DNA from: a virus
DNA: 20,157 nt
Direction: 5' to 3' (one strand)
Virus record (IMG/VR): IMGVR_UViG_3300035156_000049
Location: 1-20,157 of that record
Made by a program: the position numbers and the translations under genes. Below are positions 14,258-20,157 of the stretch, one piece after another. The notes below the pieces were generated by a model. That model worked only from the letters and a program-made list of their open reading frames with translations. It did not search any database and was not told the DNA's origin. Positions within the stretch are counted from its first letter, which is position 1. Each line of letters begins with the position of its first letter.

Positions 14258-14575
14258 CTAGTTTTTTGCGCGAACCTTGGTCATCTCGCTGATGTACTTT
14301 TCGACGATTGCATGACCCGAGCCCATGTAGTTCTTGGTCATCTTCGCCAGGTTGTCAGCGTCGAATGCGTCGTCCAGGTCCCAGCCGCTGACCACGTCCA
14401 TCAGCAGGTCGATGTCATCGCGGTCTTCCATCCCTTCCATGAAGGTCTTGAAGTCCTCGCGGGGGCGGTGCTTGAACGTGAATTCGATGCCCGCCGCGGT
14501 GCCGCCCGGGACTGGAATCAGCACAGTCGCCTTGAAGGTCGGGGATGGGTTCAGGGTAAATTTTGGTTTTGCCAT
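14258..14575 (-). CDS. Tail assembly chaperone (lambda G-like)
   Basis: A 105-residue protein in the conserved place between tail tube and tape measure. The N-terminal strand region (KPKFTLNPSPTFKATVLIPV) and FTFKHRPREDFKTFMEG lead into an acidic helical part (DRDDIDLLMDVVSGWDLDDAF) and a final helix ending TKVRAKN. This is the usual pattern of siphophage G-type chaperones. They coat the tape measure during tail tube polymerisation and are absent from mature virions. The last codons GCA AAA AAC TAG include a slippery heptamer directly before the stop. The ATG at 14575 follows AAAGAAAAA, a weak site, and comes after a terminator hairpin. Confidence 0.85.
   Translation of the reverse strand: MAKPKFTLNPSPTFKATVLIPVPGGTAAGIEFTFKHRPREDFKTFMEGMEDRDDIDLLMDVVSGWDLDDAFDADNLAKMTKNYMGSGHAIVEKYISEMTKVRAKN
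14261..14267 (-). promoter_or_regulatory. Programmed -1 frameshift slippery site A_AAA_AAC
   Basis: On the minus strand the zero-frame codons GCA AAA AAC TAG contain the canonical X_XXY_YYZ heptamer. After a one-base slip the next codon is CTA, and the reading continues without a stop through MTRED to 13952. Immediately downstream lies a self-complementary TGCAGCTGCA (around 14240-14249), a possible stimulatory stem. This places the G-to-GT shift at the very end of G. Confidence 0.85.
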
Positions 14576-14598
14576 GATGTTTTTCTTTCAGGTCGAAT

Positions 14599-14628
14599 AA
14601 AAAGACCTGCCGGTAATGAGCCGGCAGG
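14599..14628 (-). terminator. Intrinsic terminator after tail tube gene
   Basis: On the minus strand CCTGCCGG and CCGGCAGG (14621-14628, 14606-14613) form a perfect eight-base-pair stem with a seven-base loop, followed by TCTTTTT. It lies between the tail tube stop and the G start. Together with the hairpin at 15353-15385 it brackets the tail tube gene. Confidence 0.85.
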
Positions 14629-14666
14629 CATGAAACGCCGGGCACGATGCCAGGCGGGGCAAACAA

Positions 14667-15314
14667 TTACGCGGCGTAGCGGACCGGGCGGCCCTGCAGC
14701 GCCAGGCCGCAGGTGACGACCATGGCGGCGCCCTTACCCATCGACGGGTTCGGGTTGAAGCCGACCATGCCGTTGTAGAAGATCGGGGCACCCGACGGCA
14801 GCACGGCACGCACCGCGGTGACGGCTTGGCTGTCGGTGGCCGCCTGGAGCACGGCGTTGTGCGGCAGCGTCGGGTCGTCGGCGATCGTCATCTTCACCGA
14901 GGTGGCGGAGAAGCCGTTACCGACTTGGATCTCGTCCGGGTAGTCGATGAATTCTTCGGTGCCGTACTTCGGATCGCCGCCGGAGACTTCGAACGTCTTC
15001 ATGAACGGAATCGGAACCCAGGTGGACACCTTGCGCACGGAGCCAGCGCCGCCGCCGGCAGCGAACACTTTGACGTTGGTAGTGTCGAAGCCCTCCAGGG
15101 TGACCGTGGTGGTGGTCGCGGCCTTCACACGGAACACGCGCAGGTTCGCGCGCGGCCAGCCGCTCGTGAACTCCAGGATGTCGCCGACGGCGTAGGTGTT
15201 GGTCGCGGTCGTCAGAACGCACTCGGCCGCGTTGCTGGCGGCGGTGACGTTGATCGAAGCGAGATAGGCGGACGCGACTGCGAAGGTCGAGCCGTTAGGT
15301 ACGGATACAGCCAT
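14667..15314 (-). CDS. Major tail tube protein
   Basis: A 215-residue beta-rich protein in the tail tube position, after the tail terminator and before the chaperones. Its pattern is that of the siphophage tail tube families: N-terminal MAVSVPNGSTFAVASAYL, a central WVPIPFMKTFEVSGGDPKYGTEEF, then paired strands ending ALQGRPVRYAA. Hexameric rings of such proteins stack to form the tail. Multiple Gly/Thr/Val strands and no charged helical segments fit this. It does not overlap its neighbours and is bracketed by two terminators, so its transcript level may be set separately. ATG at 15314 with GAAAGG upstream. Confidence 0.85.
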   Translation of the reverse strand: MAVSVPNGSTFAVASAYLASINVTAASNAAECVLTTATNTYAVGDILEFTSGWPRANLRVFRVKAATTTTVTLEGFDTTNVKVFAAGGGAGSVRKVSTWVPIPFMKTFEVSGGDPKYGTEEFIDYPDEIQVGNGFSATSVKMTIADDPTLPHNAVLQAATDSQAVTAVRAVLPSGAPIFYNGMVGFNPNPSMGKGAAMVVTCGLALQGRPVRYAA

Positions 15315-15352
15315 GTGATGGGCCTTTCAGTTAAGAGCCCGAGACCGGGCAT

Positions 15353-15385
15353 AAAAAAAGCCGCCCGGATTGCTCAAGGCGGCTT
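15353..15385 (-). terminator. Intrinsic terminator before tail tube gene
   Basis: On the minus strand AAGCCGCC and GGCGGCTT form an eight-base-pair stem with a 12-base loop, followed by seven T. It begins about 20 bases after the DUF3168 stop. A second small hairpin, GCCCG-GTCT-CGGGC, follows it toward the tail tube start (about 15337-15350). Confidence 0.85.
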
Positions 15386-15404
15386 CGATTGGAAATTGGT
15401 ACTG

Positions 15405-15755
15405 CTACGTCCAGATGCTGAAATCCTGCATGGTCCCGCGGTACCCGGTGCCCTCATCGAACGTGGCCACGCGGCCGGTGATGACGTCGACCTGCAGGCC
15501 GGCAGCGTCGCGCATGGCTGCTTCCACCTGCACGCCGAGCTCCGCAGCATCGAACCGGTCTTCGGCCCACACGTTCACCTGCATCCGGGTGTTGGTCTTG
15601 CCCGGCTGGTCGCCGGACAGGAAGTTCAGCGGCTCGCCGCCGACGGCCTGAAAGGTGATGAACGGCAGCGGCGTGTCGGCGGGCGCGAAGTCGGGAAAGA
15701 TGCGGCCAGCCACCAAGGTGGTCAGGGCGTCGCGCATATATGCTTCAGGAATCAT
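15405..15755 (-). CDS. Tail terminator/completion protein (DUF3168-like)
   Basis: A 116-residue protein of the lambda U/DUF3168 type that caps the finished tail tube and joins it to the head. Recognisable parts are an N-terminal helix (AYMRDALTTLVAGRIFP), the central PLPFITFQAVGGEP strand, NTRMQVNVWAED, a helix with AAELGVQVEAAMRDAA, and a C-terminal strand pair ending DFSIWT. Its ATG overlaps the upstream stop as ATGA. The order gp10-like, this gene, tail tube is the standard HK97/lambda order and supports the call. Confidence 0.8.
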   Translation of the reverse strand: MIPEAYMRDALTTLVAGRIFPDFAPADTPLPFITFQAVGGEPLNFLSGDQPGKTNTRMQVNVWAEDRFDAAELGVQVEAAMRDAAGLQVDVITGRVATFDEGTGYRGTMQDFSIWT

Positions 15756-16273
15756 CCGCCCCCCAGGTTCCGCTTGAGCTGCTCGATCAGTGTTTTCGTC
15801 ATCACGTCGACAGCCTCATGCTTTTTGCTTTCGTATGCTGGCCGCATGTAGGGATATGCCGGTACAGTCGCGGAACCGTATTCGAGTTCGGCGGCTGCAC
15901 GGTGCGCTTTCCAGCCGACAGTCCGGCCGGTCTTCTTGCTGACCTTCCTGTTCGGCGGCACGAACTTGTGGCCTTTTTCGACCCATTCCCAGTAGAACGC
16001 GTCGTCACCGTTGAACCTGCCCTGGCGGACCGTCACAATGTAGACCTGCTTGCTGCCGCCGTCGGATTCCTCCTCGACGCGGTACACGATGATGCTGTTG
16101 TAGATCGTGAAGGTCTTGGCGTGGCCGCGGGCGTTGCGCTTGGCCTCCTCGCGGAAGACGGCGGCGCCGGCGAAACCTGTCGCCCGCAGCACGTCCTCGG
16201 CGATGCCCTCTTCCAGCTGCACAAGCGTGTCGCCGAAGGTCTCTTCGAATGCGCTCAGGTCGAACTCGATCAT
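15752..16273 (-). CDS. HK97 gp10-like head-tail/tail component
   Basis: A 173-residue protein starting MIEFDLSAF; the ATG at 16273 overlaps the previous stop as ATGA and is preferred to an in-frame ATG at 16288. Family features are the N-terminal helix, the central YIVTVRQGRFNGDDAFYWEW then VEKGHKFVPP (the F-Y-x-x-W-V-E-K-G-H motif of gp10-type proteins), an R-rich basic region, and a P-Y-M-R-P-A-Y motif before a final helix. It lies between the head closure and tail terminator genes, the usual gp10 locus. Confidence 0.85.
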   Translation of the reverse strand: MIEFDLSAFEETFGDTLVQLEEGIAEDVLRATGFAGAAVFREEAKRNARGHAKTFTIYNSIIVYRVEEESDGGSKQVYIVTVRQGRFNGDDAFYWEWVEKGHKFVPPNRKVSKKTGRTVGWKAHRAAAELEYGSATVPAYPYMRPAYESKKHEAVDVMTKTLIEQLKRNLGGG

Positions 16274-16572
16274 TTGATCGACTCGCACACCAGGTCCATG
16301 AAGCGCCGGTCAGCGTTGCGCAGCGGCGGCGACTTGACCTGGTAGGTGGTCCCGTTGTGCACCACGCGCATGGTGGTATCGATCTCTGGCCGGTACCACA
16401 TCCTGATCGAGGCGCGCAGGGTCGAAGTGTCAGCGCCCGAGCGGATCGTTTCGGATCCGCTCAGGTGGCGCACGTTCGCCCAGAAGACGCCCAGATCAAG
16501 CCACGCTGCCTTCTTGAGCGTGTCGCCGCCCGGGTCCTTCTGCTGTACGGTGATCCGGTCGTTGAGCATCAT
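16270..16572 (-). CDS. Head closure/head-tail adaptor (SPP1 gp16-like)
   Basis: A 100-residue protein with the adaptor pattern: MMLNDRITVQQKD, an AAWLDLGVFWANVRHLSGSE strand-turn, IRMWYRPEIDTTMRVVHNG, then a YQVKSPPLRNADRRFMDLVCE ending. These proteins close the connector under the portal until a tail docks. The frame continues upstream without a stop, but coupling by ATGA with the connector gene fixes the start at 16572 (or the next codon, also ATG). The gene order agrees with the family. Confidence 0.8.
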   Translation of the reverse strand: MMLNDRITVQQKDPGGDTLKKAAWLDLGVFWANVRHLSGSETIRSGADTSTLRASIRMWYRPEIDTTMRVVHNGTTYQVKSPPLRNADRRFMDLVCESIK

Positions 16573-17117
16573 GCGAACACCCTGTAACGGTCCAGCAACC
16601 GATGAATGTTCGGCGACGGCGCGCCTGCCTGCGCGAACTGCTCGGCGACCTTGGCCAGGACGTAGCTCTTGAGCGAGTCCGGAACCGCCGCATCGCCGTC
16701 GCCGTAGCCGCACTTGTATTGCACCTCGACGGCATTGATGCGCGCCGCGGTGGCCGGCCAAGCTTTACCCGGCGCCGGCACCACCAGGCCCGGCTCGCTC
16801 TCGGCATCGACGATGTAGTCCTGCGGGTCCAGCGTCCGCTGCACGCCGGCCGTGTCATAGAACTTCACGTGCACGACAGACTGCAGGGGCGCGTTCGGCA
16901 GCTTGATCGCCGGCGGGAATGCGTGGAGCGTGGCGCGCCAGGTCTGCGTGATGAACGCGCGCCTGGTGGCGTGCTCGGCATTCTCGGTGAACCCACGCAC
17001 CGCCTGCTCCACGTCAGCGTCGAGGCCGGCGCCATCCGCGCGCGCCGCCGTGATCGCCTGGGCCAGCGATACCGCAAGCGCCGCCGGCGGCGTAATCAGC
17101 CGCGCAGTCGCGATCAT
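16569..17117 (-). CDS. Head-tail connector (phiE125 gp8/HK97 gp6-like)
   Basis: A 182-residue protein of the phiE125 gp8/HK97 gp6 class, which forms the adaptor ring under the portal. Typical parts are the mostly helical N-terminus with VEQAVRGFTENAEHATRRAF, a W in QTWRATLHAFP, LPNAPLQSVVHVKFYDTAG, DPQDYIVDAE, then VEVQYKCGYGDGDAAVPDSL and a C-terminal helix ending LLDRYRVFA. The V-x-Y-x-x-G-Y-G and final helix are characteristic. It starts by ATGA overlap with the tiny ORF upstream. Confidence 0.85.
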   Translation of the reverse strand: MIATARLITPPAALAVSLAQAITAARADGAGLDADVEQAVRGFTENAEHATRRAFITQTWRATLHAFPPAIKLPNAPLQSVVHVKFYDTAGVQRTLDPQDYIVDAESEPGLVVPAPGKAWPATAARINAVEVQYKCGYGDGDAAVPDSLKSYVLAKVAEQFAQAGAPSPNIHRLLDRYRVFA

Positions 17118-17269
17118 CGAGCACCGCCTTGCGAGCGCAGCGCCGCGGTATGCCCGTCACCGTCTGGCGCGCGGACGTATTCCGGCGCCGGCGCGGGTGC
17201 CGCTTTCCCCTCCGCCTCGAGCGCGGCCGGATCGCATGGCTTGGTAGGAAGCTTGGTTGGGTCGAACAT
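17114..17269 (-). CDS. Tiny Pro/Ala-rich ORF, 51 aa
   Basis: Unrecognised. It starts MFDPTKLPTKP, continues through a Pro/Ala stretch (KAAPAPAPEYVRAP) and ends ALRSQGGAR. The ATG overlaps the preceding stop as TGATG, and its own stop overlaps the connector ATG as ATGA. That double coupling is the main evidence that it is translated. The longer frame to 17551 is only an antisense-like extension. It may simply carry ribosomes to the connector start, or be a small scaffold-like or accessory peptide. Confidence 0.55.
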   Translation of the reverse strand: MFDPTKLPTKPCDPAALEAEGKAAPAPAPEYVRAPDGDGHTAALRSQGGAR

Positions 17270-17586
17270 CAGTTGCTCACTCGGTTGAAGTAGATGGTTT
17301 TGTCGAACTGCTCGCCGTTCGCGCACGTGACGCGGAAGGTGCAGGAGCTCTCGGTGCCGACGGCGCCCATGCTGTCGAGCTTTACGGAAAGCAGGCCGCC
17401 CAGGTTTCCCTGCGGCGCGCCCTTCTCCAAGATGGTGACGCCCTGCGGCAGAGCGTCGAACGACACGCAGGTTGTCGCACCGTCGACAAGCGCGGCCGTT
17501 ACATTGGCCACGTACCAGAGCTTGTCGTCCGGATCCTTGTCGATCGTCCACTTGTCGCCCACCTGGTAGGGAACTGGGTTTGCCAT
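17269..17586 (-). CDS. Small beta-rich virion protein, 105 aa, possible fibre adaptor
   Basis: It begins MANPVPYQVGDKWTIDKDPD; the ATG overlaps the previous stop as TAATG. It shows strands LWYVANVTAALVDG and TTCVSFDALPQGVTIL, a Gly-rich GAPQGNLGGLL turn, then an Ig-like CTFRVTCANGEQFDKTIYF end. The pattern of an N-terminal DPDD motif followed by a final immunoglobulin-type strand pair resembles the phage fibre-tail adaptor class (Pam3 gp18-like), but I cannot confirm it. Between the lectin/repeat protein and the connector genes, it may attach that protein to the particle. Confidence 0.5.
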   Translation of the reverse strand: MANPVPYQVGDKWTIDKDPDDKLWYVANVTAALVDGATTCVSFDALPQGVTILEKGAPQGNLGGLLSVKLDSMGAVGTESSCTFRVTCANGEQFDKTIYFNRVSN

Positions 17587-18851
17587 TAGAACCTCACTGT
17601 TCGGGTACCGCCGGCGAACATCACCGTGCGGATACCACCTTGGAACACGACCGAGCGCGCACGGCCGGCGAAAATAACGGCCCGCGCTGCCGGGATCTTG
17701 GTGGCGTCGATAATCGCCTCCGGTGGCGCGCCGCTGCCGGTGGCTGTCACCGCCGAGACCTGCGCCGTTGCGCTTACGCCTTGCGGCTGAGCGCGCGCGC
17801 CGCCGGAGCCGATCGCGATGCCAACGCCGGCGGATGCTGCTATGCCGGTCGGGGATGCGTTTCCACTGCCGCCGGCCGATGCACTGGCTTGCCCCACCTG
17901 GCCGGCAGCCGTGACGCCGGCGGGAGTTGCCCGCGCGCCGCCGCCAGCCGTGGCCGTGCCAACGCTAGTCGACGCGCTAACGCCCGGGGGCGATGCGACC
18001 GCGCTGCTGCCAGCCGATGCCGACGCCGTACCAACCGAGGCGGCAGCCGTGACCCCAGCAGGATTGGCCCGCGCGCCGGCTGACGCCACCACGGAACCCA
18101 CAGAGGACACTGCGCTGACGCCAAATGGCTCCGCGATACCATTGGTGACAGGAGCGACCGCCGCAACGTAATCGTCTTCAAGCTCGGCCGCGTCCAGAAA
18201 TAGCTGGTAGGGATTTGCCGAGATCGAAGCCATCTCGATCGGCTGCAGGGCGCGGGACCAGACGAACGCGACAGCGACGTGCCCGCGCAAGTTATAGCTG
18301 GTCTGACCGGTGATGCCGCCGACGTTGAATATGCTCGCCGACGACGTCATATCGGCAAGCGCGCCAGTATTGACCTGCTCACCATTTACATAAATGGCAC
18401 CCGCAGTCCCAGCATAGGTCGCTCCAACTGCCATTGGTACGCCATAGGCATACACGGACGCCGGAGTATCCAGTGAGGTAAAGTTCCGGGTGTATGTGCC
18501 GAACTTTCCGCCATTAAAGCGGATGCCGCGAACACCAGCTACGAAGGCCCCATCAGGGCCGATTTCCAGAATAACCTGCTCGGCCGTAGCGTTAAACGAC
18601 GTGGCGAGCGCGAACATCGAACCGGTGTTCAGGTTCGGGCCGGTGAACGTCATTTTTGCTTGGCCGACGCCCGCATCGAGGACGGTGCCGTTCGTTGCGT
18701 ATCCGCGATTCTTGCCGACGTTGACGAAGCGCTTGCCCGTGATCGGATCGAACGCTGACGTACCGATGAACACGCAAACCAGACCCTTGGCGATCGGGTT
18801 GGCTTTATTTATCCGTATCAGCCCGCGGGGCTGGCGACGCAGGCCGATCAT
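17586..18851 (-). CDS. LamG-like lectin domain protein with GV(S/T)A repeats
   Basis: A 421-residue putative virion surface protein. Residues about 55-220 fit a LamG/concanavalin-like fold ending in VAFVWSRALQPIEMASI then NPYQLF, the usual close of these domains in phages. Residues 244-373 are six tandem repeats of alternating 22 and 24 residues beginning GV(S/T)A, with a conserved VG in most units and Pro at the end. The last 33 residues are four short repeats of the form x-R-x-V-x-F-x-G-G. This is a plausible head- or tail-exposed fibre: a binding head, a stiff repeat stalk and a beta end. It is coupled by TAATG on both sides. Carbohydrate binding is inferred. Confidence 0.7.
   Translation of the reverse strand: MIGLRRQPRGLIRINKANPIAKGLVCVFIGTSAFDPITGKRFVNVGKNRGYATNGTVLDAGVGQAKMTFTGPNLNTGSMFALATSFNATAEQVILEIGPDGAFVAGVRGIRFNGGKFGTYTRNFTSLDTPASVYAYGVPMAVGATYAGTAGAIYVNGEQVNTGALADMTSSASIFNVGGITGQTSYNLRGHVAVAFVWSRALQPIEMASISANPYQLFLDAAELEDDYVAAVAPVTNGIAEPFGVSAVSSVGSVVASAGARANPAGVTAAASVGTASASAGSSAVASPPGVSASTSVGTATAGGGARATPAGVTAAGQVGQASASAGGSGNASPTGIAASAGVGIAIGSGGARAQPQGVSATAQVSAVTATGSGAPPEAIIDATKIPAARAVIFAGRARSVVFQGGIRTVMFAGGTRTVRF
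17733..18122 (-). repeat. Tandem GV(S/T)A protein repeats (22/24 residues)
   Basis: Six units encoded within the lectin-type gene start at residues 244, 266, 290, 312, 336 and 358 (the last is partial). Units alternate 22 and 24 residues, giving a 46-residue higher-order period. Shared positions are G-V-x-A at the start, V-G near position 8-9, an Ala/Ser/Gly-rich middle and P near the end. DNA copies are diverged, so recent expansion is unlikely. Confidence 0.75.
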
Positions 18852-19222
18852 TACAGGCCCGTCAGCAGCATCACGCCGGCCTGCACGGTGATCGCGTTCG
18901 TAGTGTTACCGAAGGCGACAGCACGCAGGAACATCGCAGGGCGCACGAGCGAAATTGTTCCAGGCGTCACGGTGCCACTCAGGTTGTCCTTGCTGGCGAT
19001 CGGCTGATAGTCGTACCAGTCCGTCCCGTTTTGCGAAATCTGGAACATCAGAATGCCCGGACTGCCGAGCGCGCCGCTATTCGTGATCCGGTAGGTGAGT
19101 TCGCCCCCATACGATGTGCTGACGTCAATCGCTGGGCTGGCGACAGGGGCAGACTCAAGCGTGCCGGCGGGAATGGTCGTGGCGGTCGCCCACAGTGCCG
19201 AAAATGATTTGGTGGCGGCCAT
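18851..19222 (-). CDS. Beta-rich virion-associated protein, 123 aa
   Basis: It starts MAATKSFSALW with ACGGAG upstream; the ATG overlaps the previous stop (TAATG). A longer frame reaches 19489 but is not used. The sequence looks like a single beta sandwich: GGELTYRITNSGAL, GILMFQISQNGTDWYDY, RPAMFLRAVAFGNTTNA and VQAGVMLLTGL. The paired pattern of a strand with x-W-Y-D-Y and a closing hydrophobic strand is common in small phage particle proteins. No enzyme motif is seen. Joint coupling with its neighbours suggests that it belongs to the same particle assembly. Function not known. Confidence 0.6.
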   Translation of the reverse strand: MAATKSFSALWATATTIPAGTLESAPVASPAIDVSTSYGGELTYRITNSGALGSPGILMFQISQNGTDWYDYQPIASKDNLSGTVTPGTISLVRPAMFLRAVAFGNTTNAITVQAGVMLLTGL

Positions 19223-19638
19223 TATTTCTCCGTTGAATCGTCGTTGAACATGGCTGCATTCACCTGCTCGCGGGTAACCACGACAGGTTGCAAGGCCATA
19301 GCCTTGAGGGTTTCGCCCTGTGCGGCGGTGAGGACGCTCGTTCGCACCAGATGGTCGACCATTCCTTGCGTGAACGGGTCGCCAATGTCGAGCCCGGCCT
19401 CTTGGCCGAGGAACTTGAGCGCCCACGCTACCGCGCGGTTCGCCGAGGCGTTTTCCAGCGCGTCGAGGACCGCAATACCATCGGGGCAAGCAGCCATGAC
19501 AGCGCGCGCCGTGATGAAGCGCTTCTGTGGTGCCATCAGCCCCTCGGCGTTGAGTGCGGCAGCGAGCTTGTCCAGCTCGCGCTCAGCACGCAGCCCGTCC
19601 AGGTCGCTGCGCGCAAGGATTCGGGTGCGAATGTCCAT
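19222..19638 (-). CDS. Hypothetical helical protein, 138 aa
   Basis: Unrecognised. Mostly helical: MDIRTRILARSDLDGLRAER, KLAAALNAEG, then KRFITARAVMAACPDG and a long Ala/Leu-rich middle (AWALKFLGQEAG), ending VTREQVNAAMFNDDSTEK. It is neutral to acidic with no membrane segment. ATG at 19638 is two bases after the upstream stop, and its own stop shares a base with the next ATG. Among beta-rich virion genes a helical protein could be a chaperone for the neighbouring fibre-like proteins; that is only context. Confidence 0.55.
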   Translation of the reverse strand: MDIRTRILARSDLDGLRAERELDKLAAALNAEGLMAPQKRFITARAVMAACPDGIAVLDALENASANRAVAWALKFLGQEAGLDIGDPFTQGMVDHLVRTSVLTAAQGETLKAMALQPVVVTREQVNAAMFNDDSTEK

Positions 19639-19640
19639 GA

Positions 19641-20057
19641 TCAGGCGATCTTGATGACGGCGGTCGCAGCGGCCGGCGTCGGCAGCACGACATTGAACGT
19701 GCCGTTGGTCGAGACGATGTCAGTCCCGAAGTCCAGCACCGCCTTGACCTTGTTGGCGTTGGTCGCGTCGTAGATCACGGCGCCGCGCGCGGTGATGGTC
19801 GAGTTCGCCCAGGACGGATCCGCGAAATCGAGGATCGCGGTGGTACCGTCGAGCGACGCGGCGTAGCCCGTCAGCATGGCGCCGCCGGCGGTGTAGCCGG
19901 TGCCGGTCACTTCGCCCGTGGCCGAGTAGGTCGCGGTGGCCGCGCTCAGCGTCGCCGAACTCGGGTACAGCGCCATCTTGTAGGTATTGCCGGACGGGCA
20001 CAGCAACTGCAGCGCGTCCAACTTCGCCTGGTTCGGGAATGCGGCGGTAATTGCCAT
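19641..20057 (-). CDS. Conserved phage virion structural protein, 138 aa
   Basis: It has the pattern of a widespread phage particle protein: MAITAAFPNQAKLDALQL, GNTYKMALYPSSATLSAATA, YSATGEVTGTGYTAGG, ILDFADPSWANSTITARGA, and a closing VLDFGTDIVSTNGTFNV. Proteins with this series of strands are frequent next to head genes of tailed phages and are annotated as structural or decoration proteins without a known precise role. ATG at 20057 follows GAGGA. A hairpin lies 25 bases before the start. Confidence 0.7.
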   Translation of the reverse strand: MAITAAFPNQAKLDALQLLCPSGNTYKMALYPSSATLSAATATYSATGEVTGTGYTAGGAMLTGYAASLDGTTAILDFADPSWANSTITARGAVIYDATNANKVKAVLDFGTDIVSTNGTFNVVLPTPAAATAVIKIA

Positions 20058-20081
20058 GTGGTCCTCGTGATGTTTCGTTCA

Positions 20082-20115
20082 GCCGCCCGGGTCGCGCAGA
20101 TCGGCGACGGGCGGC
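20082..20115. repeat. GC-rich hairpin between head genes
   Basis: GCCGCCCG (20082-20089) pairs with CGGGCGGC (20108-20115), and inside it TCGC pairs with GCGA after a two-base bulge, leaving an eight-base loop. There is no T-run on either strand, so it is not a standard intrinsic terminator. It could stabilise or process the mRNA between two abundant virion genes. Confidence 0.5.
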
Positions 20116-20134
20116 GGGGAAGGGCAGGGCCCGG

Positions 20135-20157
20135 TTATTTCTTGCGGCTTGGCTTCG
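20135..20157 (-). CDS. 3' end of an upstream phage gene (partial)
   Basis: The minus strand at the window edge reads KPSRKK followed by TAA (20137-20135). The short basic tail suits a phage structural or DNA-packaging protein, but seven codons cannot identify it. The next phage gene starts 78 bases later, across the GC-rich hairpin. In the usual order this would be a capsid-region gene. The frame call depends on the stop and the Lys/Arg tail only. Confidence 0.45.

Noticed and set aside
17733-18122. CRISPR-like or DNA satellite array
   Set aside because: The periodicity is in the protein; DNA units differ in sequence and length and have no spacer structure. No CRISPR array, insertion sequence or integrase gene was seen anywhere in the window.
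19223-19489. N-terminal extension of the 123-aa protein frame
   Set aside because: Overlaps the 138-aa gene in another frame; the ATG at 19222 has a good ribosome-binding site and a TAATG overlap.

Overview
The window is the left end of an integrated, tailed (siphovirus-like) prophage in a GC-rich proteobacterium. A betaproteobacterium of the Burkholderiales/Oxalobacteraceae type is my guess from base composition and gene flavour; no database search was possible. Every phage gene recognised lies on the minus strand, so transcription runs from right (head) to left (lysis, then attachment site).

Layout in transcription order, right to left. (1) 20157-17269: the last codons of an unidentified upstream gene, then five structural or accessory genes: a conserved virion-protein family (19641), a helical hypothetical (19222), a beta-rich hypothetical (18851), a LamG-like lectin domain with six GV(S/T)A repeats (17586), and a small beta protein (17269). 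(2) 17269-15405: a tiny 51-residue ORF, then the head-tail joining set: phiE125 gp8/HK97 gp6-like connector, SPP1 gp16-like head closure, HK97 gp10-like protein, DUF3168 tail terminator. (3) 15314-9331: tail tube, then the G/GT tail chaperones joined by an A_AAA_AAC slippery site directly before the G stop codon, then a two-helix membrane protein, then a 1429-residue tape measure. (4) 9334-2658: tail tip and fibre genes, including an 865-residue multi-Ig protein with a low-GC carbohydrate-binding-like insert. (5) 2658-2110: a putative permuted papain-fold (NlpC/P60-like) peptidase, ending in a terminator hairpin. (6) 2088-1032: lysis cassette with a small holin-like protein, a T4-type lysozyme and a three-helix holin. 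(7) 1031-109: a non-coding, partly AT-rich stretch with a near-consensus LexA box, dyads and repeats, one small minus-strand gene (267-563), and interleaved inverted repeats. (8) 108-62: the 3' part of a tRNA-Gly (anticodon CCC), read as the attachment core. Host DNA follows at 1-61.

Most neighbouring genes overlap by 1-4 bases (ATGA, TAATG or TGATG), so they are probably translationally coupled in one late operon. Four intrinsic-terminator-like hairpins lie inside that operon, after the DUF3168 gene, the tail tube gene, the small membrane protein gene and the peptidase gene. Either a late antiterminator reads through them or they set expression steps. Integrase, repressor, replication and packaging genes are not in the window and should lie beyond the right end.

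The points most worth following are the SOS-box/AT-rich segment with no obvious gene, the membrane 'moron' at the locus where HK97 carries its superinfection-exclusion gene, the frameshift site, the lectin/repeat protein among the head genes, and the attachment-site repeat cluster.
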